Notes: generated by a model from the letters alone, not told the origin. 17,542 bases of DNA from CAZQYB01 sp964582985 (GCA_964582985.1 CAZOUM010000055.1:1-17542); one strand, 5' to 3'; numbered from the stretch's first letter, positions 7,328 to 14,776 are shown. A program made the numbers and translations.

Positions 7328-8362
7328 TCACCCAACCGCGCCATGCTCCCGCAGTAGCATGACCACTTCCTTGTGCCCCCTTATGGCCGCCGCGCTCACA
7401 GGAGTTCTTCTCCATTTATCTTTGGCGTTCACATCCGCTCCTCTCGAAATCAGAACCTCAGCCACTTCCTTCTGTCCCCTGATGGCCGCACTCCAAAGAG
7501 AGGTATGACCTTTATTGCTCCTGGCGTCCACCTCCGCTCCGCTGCCAAGTAGAATCTCGACCACCTTCCTGTGCTCCCTCGCCGCCCTATGCAGAGGGGT
7601 ATGACCTTTATAACTCTTGGCGTTCACATCCGCTCCCCTGGAAAGTAGGAGTTTGACTACTTCCGCATGCCCGTTATTGGCGGCCTTGTGCAAAGCAGTC
7701 TCACCATCATTATTCTTCGCGTTCATCTCTGCCCCCTTGGCCAGCAAAGCCTCCACCACTTCCTTGTGACCGTCACTGGCCGCCGCATGCAGCGGCCTCC
7801 CACCGTCACCTGCTTTAGTGTTGACTTCCACTCCGTGGGCAAGCAAAAGCTCCACCACCTCCTTCCGGCCCCTCCCAGCCGCCCTGTCCAAAACAGTATG
7901 CCCTTTTTTGCTTTTGGCGTTCACGTCTGCTCCGCTGGCAAGTAGAACCTCAACCACTTCCTTCGGGCCGCCCGCCGCCCTGTGCAAAGCAGTATGGCCT
8001 TTATTGCTTCTGGCGTTCACATCTGCGCCCGCGGCAAGTAGCAGTTTGACCACTTCCGCATGCCCACCATTGGCCGCCTTGTGCAGCACCGTCTCGCCGT
8101 CATAGCCCTTGGCATTTACCTCCGCTCCTTCAGAAACCAGCAGCTCGACTATCTTAGTGTGTCCCTCGCCGGCCGCCAAACACAGAGCTATCTCGCCTGT
8201 ACTATTCTTGGCATCTACCACTTCAGGCTTCTTCGCCAATATGAATTTCACTTTGTTAAGATTTCCTTTCTTCGCCGCGGCATGAATATCCCAACTCCAT
8301 CCGTACTTTAGCCGGCAGAATAGGTCTATCAATCCGCCAATCAATTTCTTACTATCGGCCAT
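7328..8362 (-). CDS. Ankyrin-repeat protein
   Basis: The 344-residue protein is built almost entirely of about ten 33-residue ankyrin repeats, recognisable by G-HT-LH-AA---GH-EVV--LL--GA-VNAK. Ankyrin repeats bind other proteins; no enzyme domain, signal peptide or membrane anchor is seen, so it is probably a cytoplasmic binding scaffold. The first about 25 residues are a hydrophobic-aromatic cap (LIGGLIDLFCRLKYGWSW). Residues 88-141 and 219-272 are close copies of one another, 131 residues apart, pointing to duplication of a four-repeat block. One repeat (about 122-143) is a residue short. The ATG at 8362 is the only reasonable start, though its ribosome site is weak. No neighbour shares a recognisable job with it, so its partner is unknown. 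Confidence 0.92.
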   Translation of the reverse strand: MADSKKLIGGLIDLFCRLKYGWSWDIHAAAKKGNLNKVKFILAKKPEVVDAKNSTGEIALCLAAGEGHTKIVELLVSEGAEVNAKGYDGETVLHKAANGGHAEVVKLLLAAGADVNARSNKGHTALHRAAGGPKEVVEVLLASGADVNAKSKKGHTVLDRAAGRGRKEVVELLLAHGVEVNTKAGDGGRPLHAAASDGHKEVVEALLAKGAEMNAKNNDGETALHKAANNGHAEVVKLLLSRGADVNAKSYKGHTPLHRAAREHRKVVEILLGSGAEVDARSNKGHTSLWSAAIRGQKEVAEVLISRGADVNAKDKWRRTPVSAAAIRGHKEVVMLLREHGAVG

Positions 8363-8881
8363 AAGCCAAATCTCGTATCTGCTATCAATAATAAATCATC
8401 AATTGAATACCTCGCGAGCTTCGTTTTTCACTCTTTTGATATTCGGCAATCTAATGTAGACTCGTCTCACGCTCTTAACTTCTTCTCCGCCTCACACGCC
8501 TTCTTTAAGGCCTTTTCGTCTAACCTTTGCTCCTATGGATATCCCGGCCAACTTCGCGCAACTGTCCCAAAAATGTGTGGCCAGAGTATTGTGAACAAGG
8601 TTTCTTTGCTGATGTCAAATAAAAAACACAGGCAAGGAGGCGAAAATTATAAAGTACATTGTTCCATCGGTGAGCCTGACACTGAAACTTGAGTGGTTCC
8701 GCCCGCATCTTTATCAAGCACAGACCAAAGATGGGATATGCGGCAAGTTGCATAAAACGCAGCCATTAGGGATACTTCTAAAAGATTTTCTCACAACCTT
8801 TGGGGACAATTCTCTACCCCAACCAGTGTTGACCCACAACGCCAATTCTGTTAGTCTGGCCTTTATTAGGTGAGCAATCAA
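8363..8881. other. About 520-base divergent intergenic region between ankyrin and MBL-hydrolase genes
   Basis: No supported gene lies here. The two flanking genes diverge, so promoters for both must lie inside. There is a hairpin with CATCTTT (8706-8712) pairing with AAAGATG (8727-8733), and a TTGGGG/CCCCAA pair near 8800-8822. A 22-codon minus-strand frame ending at 8467 has a charged, protein-like tail (L-D-E-K-A-L-K-K-A-C-E-A-E-K-K) and could be the relic of a lost gene. Confidence 0.5.
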
Positions 8882-9514
8882 ATGAAAATCGACCGTTTAA
8901 TCTTGGGCTCGTTTGAAACCAATTGCTATATTCTGCGCGAAACAGAGGCCGCAAAAGACTGCCTTATTATTGACACAGGCCTCGAAGCGGGTGAACTCGT
9001 TGACTTTCTCGCGCGACACAAGCTGAATCCTGTGGCGGTGGTTCTAACTCACGGCCACATAGACCACGTCACCGGCACTGTTGCATTGCGCCAAAACTTC
9101 CCCGAAATAAAGGTCTATATCCATAAACTCGATGCTGAAATGCTCACAGGCACAAAGGACAATCTGTCAACTCTGGCAGGACAAACATTCGGCACTGAAC
9201 CAGCCGACGTATTTATCGAGGAGGGAGACAAAATTGAGTTGGCCAATATAAAATTGGAGGTACTTCATACCCCCGGCCATACGCCTGGCGGCGTCAGTCT
9301 GTGTTCAAAAGAAGACCAGCTTGTTTTCGTAGGTGACACATTGTTTGCAGGTTCGGTTGGTAGAACAGATTTTCCGGGGGCAAGCTTCGCTCAACTGAAA
9401 AAGAGCATAAGGGAAAAACTGTTTACGCTGCCCGAAGAAATTATCTGTTACCCCGGCCACGGGCCACAAACCACAATAGCTCATGAAAAAGCCCACAATC
9501 CGTTCCTCCAATAA
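8882..9514 (+). CDS. MBL-fold metallo-hydrolase, glyoxalase II-like
   Basis: This is a metallo-beta-lactamase fold hydrolase of the hydroxyacylglutathione-hydrolase-like branch, a cytosolic thioester hydrolase family. Metal ligands are all present in the 210-residue protein: His57-x-His59-x-Asp61-His62 (THGHIDH), His133 (HTPGHTPGG), Asp152 (VGDTLF) and His193 (YPGHGP). The short form without the C-terminal substrate domain of true glyoxalase II makes the exact substrate uncertain. GSFETNCYI at the N-terminus is typical of this branch. I chose ATG 8882, which has AGGTGA eight bases upstream, over the GTG at 8870, which has no ribosome site. A terminator-like hairpin overlaps its stop, so it appears to be a single-gene transcript. 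Confidence 0.9.
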   Translation: MKIDRLILGSFETNCYILRETEAAKDCLIIDTGLEAGELVDFLARHKLNPVAVVLTHGHIDHVTGTVALRQNFPEIKVYIHKLDAEMLTGTKDNLSTLAGQTFGTEPADVFIEEGDKIELANIKLEVLHTPGHTPGGVSLCSKEDQLVFVGDTLFAGSVGRTDFPGASFAQLKKSIREKLFTLPEEIICYPGHGPQTTIAHEKAHNPFLQ

Positions 9515-9550
9515 CCACCTTGCGGGCGTTATTGGGTTCGTACTTTTTTT
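9508..9550 (+). terminator. Rho-independent terminator candidate after the MBL hydrolase
   Basis: CCAATAAC (9508-9515) and GTTATTGG (9528-9535) form a perfect 8-base stem with a 12-base loop, followed after eight bases by seven T (9544-9550). It overlaps the stop codon at 9512-9514. The gap before the T-run and the AT-rich stem make it weaker than a textbook terminator. Confidence 0.45.
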
Positions 9551-9676
9551 GTTTTCTTGCCAGCATCGCTATGGTACCTTGAGTAGCTAAGGAAGACTAT
9601 TGTACCTTTTGGTTTTTGCCTCTACATCAGTAGGAGCTGTCATCGCCGGCGAAATCTATTTTTCGCGGGGTCCAAA

Positions 9677-11218
9677 ATGCGAAAAGTATTTCTGTGCAGT
9701 CTGTCGGGTTTGTTTTCGTTGTTGATGGTGATGCTCTTTGCCGCGCCTGTCTTGGCAGACAATGAAGCGACGAGCGAAAAGCCGATATGGCTGGTCGTGA
9801 CCAGGCCTGCATTTCTCGAAGCCATCAAGCCGCTCGCGGAGATGCGCAATAAGGACGGTTTTGAGACGGTCATCTCGACACGACCTGTCCCCGAGGCAAT
9901 AGCGGCCTTAAAGCATCGGCCTGCGTTCCTACTGTTTGTGGGCGACGATGAGCCGGGTAAGCAAAAAGAGCTTTGGTACGTTCCCAGCCGACGCAGGAAA
10001 TTCTATCGCTGGCGAGTGACTCAACTAAAAGATTTCGCATCAGATACTCTCTGGGCAGACTTTGACGGTGATTTGATTCCGGACATCCCCGTTGGCCGGA
10101 TTCCGGTGCGCAAGGCCGAGCAACTCAAGCTGGTCGTCAAAAAGATAATTGCCTTCGAGCAGAAACAGCCTGCGCTTGACGACCTTCGCCTGCCTATTTG
10201 GGCTGGCGCAGCCGAATTCAATCCGATGGTGGATAGCCTCACTACTATGTTGTTGCTTAATATCGTACGGGCCAATGCGTCCGAGTGGTTAAGCCCCTGG
10301 GTAATCTCAGCCGACCGGATGCACTCCTTATGCGGCTGGCCGCCGGACCACAGCACCATGTTCACGAAGCAGTTGAAGCGAGGCAGCATCAGCGCTGTCC
10401 TTATAGGTCACGGCATGACAGACTACTTTCACTCAATGAGGTTCAATGATAGGCGAATCTCCTACCGCGCCGCCGATGCTAAAGACGCTCTCGCCGCAGG
10501 CCAACCTGCCCCGCCACTAATAATTATTGCGTGCTATTGCGCCAGCTTTGCCGAAAAGCAGAATTGTCTGGCTGAGTCCCTGTTGCTAATGCCGGGCGGG
10601 CCCGTAGCCGTTATCGGGGCAACCACTGAATCACATCCGCTTCCGAATTACTTCTCAGGTCTGTGTCTTCTGCGTACCGTAAGCGGCAGCGACAAACATC
10701 TCGGCAGTATGTGGTTGAATGCGCAACGGGAAGCGATGAAGTCACGTGATTTTATTATCGAGCGCATACTTACCAACGCCGAGGGAAAGCTCGAAGAGAA
10801 GATCGATGTTGCCAGACTACGCCGCGACCAAATTCTGATGTATGCCCTGTTGGGAGACCCTGCCACCCGCCTGCGCCTGCCGGATAAACTCGGCAGCAAA
10901 ATCGAACGGCTTGATGACGGTTGGCACTGGCAGGTCGATAAGCCCAAAGGCGCGACCAGGCTCTATGTGGGTTTTCGTCCGGCCGGCCAGAACTTTCCAA
11001 CGGCCCAGCTTCCACTTGAGAAAGCTGCCGCCCGCAAGCGATTCGAACAGGCCAACGCCACGTTTGACTTCCAGCCGCTGGCCGAGCTTGCCGCCCACGA
11101 AGCCTGGAAGGGCACCATCAACAAGCAAGGCACACTGCGATTGGTCGCCATCGGGCCGGGACATATCTACGCTATTGCCTTTAAGCTTAAGTTGCCCTGC
11201 CAACCTGATGTGCAATGA
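9677..11218 (+). CDS. Exported C25 (gingipain-like) cysteine peptidase family protein
   Basis: This is a 513-residue protein of the gingipain fold, predicted outside the cytoplasm. Residues 1-27 form a signal peptide (MRKVF, hydrophobic run, AAPVLA-D). Family features follow in order: FVGDDE (87-92), a D-x-DGD-x-x-PD-x-x-VGR-x-PV stretch (128-144), the catalytic His245 in LIGHG, Cys286 in IIACYCASF, GPVAVIGATTES (308-319) and LLGDPATRLRLP (391-402), the conserved end of the catalytic domain. About 110 residues follow without a recognised domain. No C-terminal sorting or anchoring domain, and none of the C-terminal domains that gingipains use for type IX secretion, are visible. GGGGT lies just before ATG 9677. 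It stands alone between the hydrolase terminator and the accessory stretch. Peptidase activity is inferred from the His/Cys pair, not shown. Confidence 0.85.
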   Translation: MRKVFLCSLSGLFSLLMVMLFAAPVLADNEATSEKPIWLVVTRPAFLEAIKPLAEMRNKDGFETVISTRPVPEAIAALKHRPAFLLFVGDDEPGKQKELWYVPSRRRKFYRWRVTQLKDFASDTLWADFDGDLIPDIPVGRIPVRKAEQLKLVVKKIIAFEQKQPALDDLRLPIWAGAAEFNPMVDSLTTMLLLNIVRANASEWLSPWVISADRMHSLCGWPPDHSTMFTKQLKRGSISAVLIGHGMTDYFHSMRFNDRRISYRAADAKDALAAGQPAPPLIIIACYCASFAEKQNCLAESLLLMPGGPVAVIGATTESHPLPNYFSGLCLLRTVSGSDKHLGSMWLNAQREAMKSRDFIIERILTNAEGKLEEKIDVARLRRDQILMYALLGDPATRLRLPDKLGSKIERLDDGWHWQVDKPKGATRLYVGFRPAGQNFPTAQLPLEKAAARKRFEQANATFDFQPLAELAAHEAWKGTINKQGTLRLVAIGPGHIYAIAFKLKLPCQPDVQ

Positions 11219-11289
11219 GAACTATGCCGATGGCCGGAGGCTAAGAAAATGCCAGCGGCAGGATATCCAAGAAAAAACTCATGATGTTC

Positions 11290-11318
11290 CTGATTTTACG
11301 GTTGGAAAATCGTATAAT
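11290..11318 (+). promoter_or_regulatory. Promoter candidate with perfect -10 box
   Basis: TATAAT (11313-11318) is a perfect -10 hexamer. CTGATT (11290-11295) lies 17 bases upstream but matches the -35 consensus at only three of six positions. It would drive the small ORF at 11398 and possibly the exported protein at 11866. Confidence 0.35.
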
Positions 11319-11397
11319 ACAGTGATGACTATAGAGAATATGGTTTAAGGATTGTCACAAGGCTGAAGAAGAATAGTATGACCCTGGTGGTGGCGAC

Positions 11398-11727
11398 GTG
11401 AGTATCTGGCTTGGCAACGTTAGAATCGACGGGACTGAATGGTACGGAAGTGGGAGTGTCACGCTTGAAGTGACAAAAAGCGGCACTACTTACTCAATCG
11501 CGATAGGTGTGGACGTGGACGCGATAATTGAGGATGTGTTTGACTTCAATTACTTCAATAGCGGTCCTATTGGATACGGCCCGGAAGATGGGGCGAGCAT
11601 CCAGTGTGGATGGGGTCAGCCGGGAGCAATTACGGGAACGCATAGTCAGGCAGGCCATATGGGATTGGTGAGAATCGACGTGGACGGTACGTGTTCTGCA
11701 GGCCCCTTCGATGATAAGACACCATAA
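11398..11727 (+). CDS. Small orphan ORF, possibly the tail of a lost larger gene
   Basis: I do not recognise this 109-residue protein. The start shown is GTG 11398 without a ribosome site, and the frame is open back to 11377 (Y-D-P-G-G-G-D before the GTG). It therefore reads like the C-terminal piece of something longer whose front is gone. It has alternating polar and hydrophobic strands (SVTLEV, YSIAIGVDVDAII, LVRIDVDGT), a DVFDFNYF segment and many Gly/Asp residues, consistent with a small extracellular-type beta domain. There is no signal peptide. Reading frame length and composition favour real coding, but the start does not. A C-terminal variable end of a large secreted repeat protein is one possibility; I cannot support it further. 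Confidence 0.4.
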   Translation: MSIWLGNVRIDGTEWYGSGSVTLEVTKSGTTYSIAIGVDVDAIIEDVFDFNYFNSGPIGYGPEDGASIQCGWGQPGAITGTHSQAGHMGLVRIDVDGTCSAGPFDDKTP

Positions 11728-11865
11728 GGCTGACTGGACCGAAAAGTTGGAGACGAATGTTTGCGGACTTATGCCGATGAAATGATCACAACGAGAACAA
11801 ACAAATGGTGTTAATGGTAGAGAACTGGACAGACAAAGAAGCCTAACAAATTGGGAGGTTTATCA

Positions 11866-12972
11866 ATGAAAGTATATGAGAAAGTCGTGAGTGTTGCCGT
11901 TCTACTGACAATTGTGGGCTTTGCGAGCGCAAATGAGCCCAACGCAACGGCAGGGCTTGTGCGGCGCGGATTGGTGCCCGCCGAGTTTGGCCAGTTGTCG
12001 GTTGAGGAAAAAGGAGATGTCCTGGCAAGGGTTGCAGAATCAAGCTACAAGATATTGGCCAATGTCCCCGAGAAAGGCTTGTCTGATTCCATGAATTCGC
12101 TCAAGCAAGTTGTGGAGGCACGTAAATGGATGGAGGATACGAGTGATATTGTGGCGTGGATGCTGGCATTCAGGCTGCAATATGCTGTTGATAGTTGTAT
12201 CCTTAACGAGTTGTATCGTAGCGAAAAGCTGCGCCTGGGACAAGCTGTTCATGTGCCATTCAAGAAGGGTTCATTCGACAACGCCCTTATCATGTCGTCG
12301 CTAAAGGAGAACCAGATTGATGAGCGCAAATATCTTGGGTTCGTGCTGGATCTCGATACGAAGATAGCCACATTTTGCAGGGGCAAGAAGTATGGTCCGA
12401 ATGACTTTCTCACAAGCCGTGTATTTCGTGAGGCTGCTGAAGAAATGTACGTTACGTTTGAACTGCCCATGCAAAGCGAGGGCAAAGTGGTAGGAAAGGA
12501 GACGAAGCAGTTCGATGTGCGAGCGATGCATAGTCGGTTTATTTTTGCGCCGCCGAGTTTCACGGAGTCAAGAGAGAATGCAACAAAGCTCATTCTGCCT
12601 ATGGTCCTCAATGCAATCGATGATGCAAGGGATGCACGATTAGTGGCCCGCGTGTACCAAAAATACGGTGGCTTTGCGGATGCACTTAGGCCGGGCTCGC
12701 CTATTGCACAAAGTAAAGATTTTACCAGCCGTGTGGAGAAAGAGTTCCAAAATGAGCGAAAGGGACGTTTGACAACGCATGCAACAGCCTTTGCTATTCG
12801 TGGGACCACGAGAAAACGCGTGGAGTGCGGGGAGCCGCCAGGATACTACATAAAGAGACTCCGTTTGGATATTGTCTTCTATGTCAAAGATGTTGATATA
12901 TTTCCTGAGAGATTTCAGAAAGGAGCCACGAAACACGGCTTTGTTGGCAAACGTCTCGACTTGCTAAAATGA
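11866..12972 (+). CDS. Exported protein of unknown function
   Basis: I do not recognise this 368-residue protein. ATG 11866 is preferred over an ATG at 11851 because GGGAGG lies about seven bases before it and it gives a clean signal peptide (MKVYEK, hydrophobic 7-19, cleavage after about SANA/NEP near 22-24). The mature part is mostly helical and charged, with no transmembrane segment. It has few cysteines (111, 171, 321), a run FDNALIMSSLKENQ (137-150), and a basic stretch with RKGRLTTHATAFAIRG (298-313). The end GFVGKRLDLLK stops at TGA 12970-12972. A protein-like continuation exists in the +1 frame directly after this stop (see 12971-13150), so the gene may be frameshifted. It lies in the accessory stretch between the C25 peptidase and the reductase copies. 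Confidence 0.7.
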   Translation: MKVYEKVVSVAVLLTIVGFASANEPNATAGLVRRGLVPAEFGQLSVEEKGDVLARVAESSYKILANVPEKGLSDSMNSLKQVVEARKWMEDTSDIVAWMLAFRLQYAVDSCILNELYRSEKLRLGQAVHVPFKKGSFDNALIMSSLKENQIDERKYLGFVLDLDTKIATFCRGKKYGPNDFLTSRVFREAAEEMYVTFELPMQSEGKVVGKETKQFDVRAMHSRFIFAPPSFTESRENATKLILPMVLNAIDDARDARLVARVYQKYGGFADALRPGSPIAQSKDFTSRVEKEFQNERKGRLTTHATAFAIRGTTRKRVECGEPPGYYIKRLRLDIVFYVKDVDIFPERFQKGATKHGFVGKRLDLLK

Positions 12973-13150
12973 AGATGCCTCTCTCGCTGCTGCGGCGTTA
13001 TCGGAAATGCTTGAGGGTTTCCCAAGTAAGAGGGGCCGGGGTGCAGATGCAGAAACGATTGAGCGTTGCCGGAAATGGATGGCCGAGCAGAAACAGAAAC
13101 AACAGCAGGCGGAGAAACCAGAACAGAAGCAGTGGGAGATGGTCAGATAA
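12971..13150 (+). pseudogene. Out-of-frame protein-like tail after the exported unknown protein
   Basis: In the +1 frame relative to the upstream gene, 59 codons are open from GAA 12971 to TAA 13148. They give a highly protein-like sequence: E-D-A-S-L-A-A-A-A-L-S-E-M-L-E-G-F-P-S-K, then IERCRKWMAEQ and a Gln/Lys-rich end. The only in-frame ATG (13007) lacks a ribosome site. If one base is skipped at AAA-TGA-A the two frames join without loss. This may be a frameshift mutation, a sequencing error, a recoding event or the remnant of another gene; I cannot tell which. Confidence 0.4.
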
Positions 13151-13263
13151 GGCTGAATTGGCAATCTTTGGTAATTTACGTTCCTGCTTACCCCAACGAA
13201 AAAGGCAAGTAGGTGCAGAAAATAGCATTTCAAGAGCCAGAGTAAGTCCACGCACTGCTTTAC

Positions 13264-13563
13264 ACAGGAATTGGAAAGCCATTAGCCGGATTATCAAGAG
13301 AACGTTTCATGTCAGATAAACATATTACTCGCAGAAGATTTGTGCGGGATTCTTTAGTTGGTGCCGCTGGTATTGCCGTGGGGCTGAGCGCAGCGGCGCG
13401 AGCGGCAACAGCGGAGCCCACGCCATCCAAGAAGAAAATCCTCAATTACAACCCGGACATGGAGTACCGTCGATTAGGCAAGACCGGCCTTTGGGTCTCA
13501 GCCGTTGCTATGGGCGGCCACTGGAAACGCATTGACAAGGTCCTCAGCGCCACAGGCAAGACT
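13264..13563 (+). repeat. Direct repeat, copy 1 (pairs with 14474-14776)
   Basis: This copy covers 45 bases of leader plus 85 codons of the reductase-like gene. The other copy, 1.2 kb downstream, has the same 45-base leader length and 86 codons. Leader similarity is clear (ACA-GAATTG-AAAGCC) but weaker than in the coding core. The repeats flank the membrane-protein gene at 13833-14417. Confidence 0.85.
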
Positions 13564-13578
13564 TGGAGACAAATCTGA
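13309..13578 (+). pseudogene. Truncated twin-arginine aldo/keto reductase-like gene (paralog of 14519-15469)
   Basis: This 89-residue frame begins with a Tat signal (TRRRFVRD, then GAAGIAVGLSAAARAA) followed by NPDMEYRRLGKTGLWVS, the N-terminal strand of an aldo/keto reductase-like barrel. After residue 85 (TGKT) similarity to the full copy stops and the frame ends at W-R-Q-I. Only the first strand and helix of the barrel remain, so it cannot be an enzyme. The 44 residues 42-85 are identical to the intact copy although 14 bases differ, all synonymous, so this copy was under selection for a long time before losing its 3' part. A different frame continues from 13560 to a stop at 13691 (N-L-I-Y-R-I-R-G-R-K-I-V-P-V-W), which could be the tail of another gene joined by recombination. 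Confidence 0.85.
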
Positions 13579-13679
13579 TTTACAGGATAAGAGGGCGGAA
13601 GATAGTACCAGTATGGGAGGTTTCGTTGGACAGGTACATCTTCCACTACGATGCGCTGAAACTGAGCCAGGTAAAGCAA

Positions 13680-13723
13680 GGGCATCGTTGACTTTATTTT
13701 AGGGCATCGTTGACTTTATTTTA
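13680..13723 (+). repeat. Perfect tandem repeat, two copies of 22 bases
   Basis: A 22-base unit beginning GGGCATCGTTGACTTTA is repeated exactly at 13680-13701 and 13702-13723. It lies just after the truncated reductase copy, where the 3' part was lost, and contains the stop of the foreign-looking frame (13689-13691). Confidence 0.9.
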
Positions 13724-13832
13724 AGGATTTCGGTTATTCTGAAAGGCGGAGAACACCGACGCAAGAGCTGCTAATGTATTCCACTTTTGCCAAGAGCGGT
13801 TGGTATCGGCTCACACTCTAGGGAGAGACGAT

Positions 13833-14417
13833 ATGTCAAGTATGCAAAGAAATCCAAAAGTCCTGATCATCATCGGCATAGTGCTGGCCGTCGCAGCAAT
13901 ACTCTTGTCAACGCGTATGACGGTGGTCTCTTCGTTCCTATCAAGGTACAGGAAGCCACGTTCTTCGGAAATGTCCTTCGCGGTGGCACGTTGTAGCATG
14001 TTGCGAAACTTATTGGAGGAATACTACGCACAAGTGCAGCCTGGGACACATAGAAGAGACGCGGAAGGCTTTGTTGATTTTATGATGAACTTAGAGGACT
14101 GGCAAGAATTCACCAGGGAGGCTCCACCAGAAGGATACAAGGGCTTCAAGGTTGGTTTTTCTTTCTTCCTTCCCGACGAGCTTGAAAACAACATGCCTGC
14201 TTTCATAGCGTACACAACTCCTGTCACAGATGGAAGCGGTAAAGTCCACCGGCTAACTTTGCTTTTGCGGGGAAGCAAAATCGAAACAATGTCCCTTGAT
14301 AAATGGATTGTCGAAGGCATTTTCGGTGCGGAAGAGTGCAAAAGAGTAGAAGCGGATCTGTGGGCATGGAGAAAAGGTCGGCGGGCGAACAAGAACAACC
14401 CTCTTACCAAGAGATAG
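13833..14417 (+). CDS. Small single-pass membrane protein, unknown function
   Basis: I do not recognise this 194-residue protein. AGGGAGAG lies about seven bases before ATG 13833, which makes it a better start than the upstream 13800. Residues 9-26 (VLIIIGIVLAVAAILLST) form one membrane helix near the N-terminus, leaving about 165 residues outside or inside with a basic segment (SRYRKPRSS) after it. The body has LLEEYYAQVQ, a FVDFMMNLEDWQEF segment, FKVGFSFFLPDEL, and NMPAFIAYTTPVTDGSGK followed by LTLLLRG, ending in a lysine/arginine-rich tail. The AYTTP-x-DG-G-V-L pattern loosely recalls the C-terminus of planctomycete H-X9-DG pseudopilin-like proteins, but the diagnostic motif is not complete. 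It sits between the two reductase copies, about 100 bases before the second. Confidence 0.7.
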   Translation: MSSMQRNPKVLIIIGIVLAVAAILLSTRMTVVSSFLSRYRKPRSSEMSFAVARCSMLRNLLEEYYAQVQPGTHRRDAEGFVDFMMNLEDWQEFTREAPPEGYKGFKVGFSFFLPDELENNMPAFIAYTTPVTDGSGKVHRLTLLLRGSKIETMSLDKWIVEGIFGAEECKRVEADLWAWRKGRRANKNNPLTKR

Positions 14418-14473
14418 TCCGGCACGCTCGCCAGAACGGCTGAAATAGCCGGTTGCTTCGCCACTCTTTCAGC

Positions 14474-14776
14474 ACAAGAATTGAAAAGCCACTGCCCCGA
14501 TTAGAACGAGAGAATCTTATGTCAGATAAGCAAATTACTCGCAGAAGATTTGTGCGGGATTGTCTCACTGGTGCCGCCGGGATTGCCGTGGGGCTGAATG
14601 CCGTAAAGGGAGGAGCGGCGGAGGACAAATCTGAGGTAAACACCAAGAAAATCCTCAACTACAACCCGGATATGGAATATCGTCGGCTGGGCAAGACCGG
14701 GCTTTGGGTCTCAGCTGTTGCGATGGGCGGGCACTGGAAACGCATTGACAAAGTGCTCAGCGCCACAGGCAAAACT
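14474..14776 (+). repeat. Direct repeat, copy 2 (pairs with 13264-13563)
   Basis: This is the second copy of the leader plus first 86 codons of the reductase-like gene, here continuing into the longer gene. The coding core (codons 43-86) is identical at protein level to copy 1 with 14 synonymous base differences, as counted directly. Confidence 0.85.

Noticed and set aside
8520..8753. 77-codon minus-strand frame in the divergent gap
   Set aside because: No ribosome site, no recognisable domain, and it overlaps a hairpin; at best a relic.
10021..11215. Several minus-strand frames under the C25 peptidase gene
   Set aside because: These are antisense shadows of a GC-rich coding sequence with clear catalytic motifs on the plus strand.
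12249..12809. 186-codon minus-strand frame under the exported unknown protein
   Set aside because: The plus-strand gene has a signal peptide and a good ribosome site; the antisense frame has none and is serine-rich noise.
12969..13319. 116-codon plus-strand frame after the exported protein
   Set aside because: It is arginine-rich and shares its DNA with a much more protein-like frame at 12971-13150; it also runs into the leader of the reductase copy.
13264..14776. Composite transposon bounded by the reductase repeats
   Set aside because: There is no transposase, no terminal inverted repeat and no target duplication; the repeats are paralogous gene ends.
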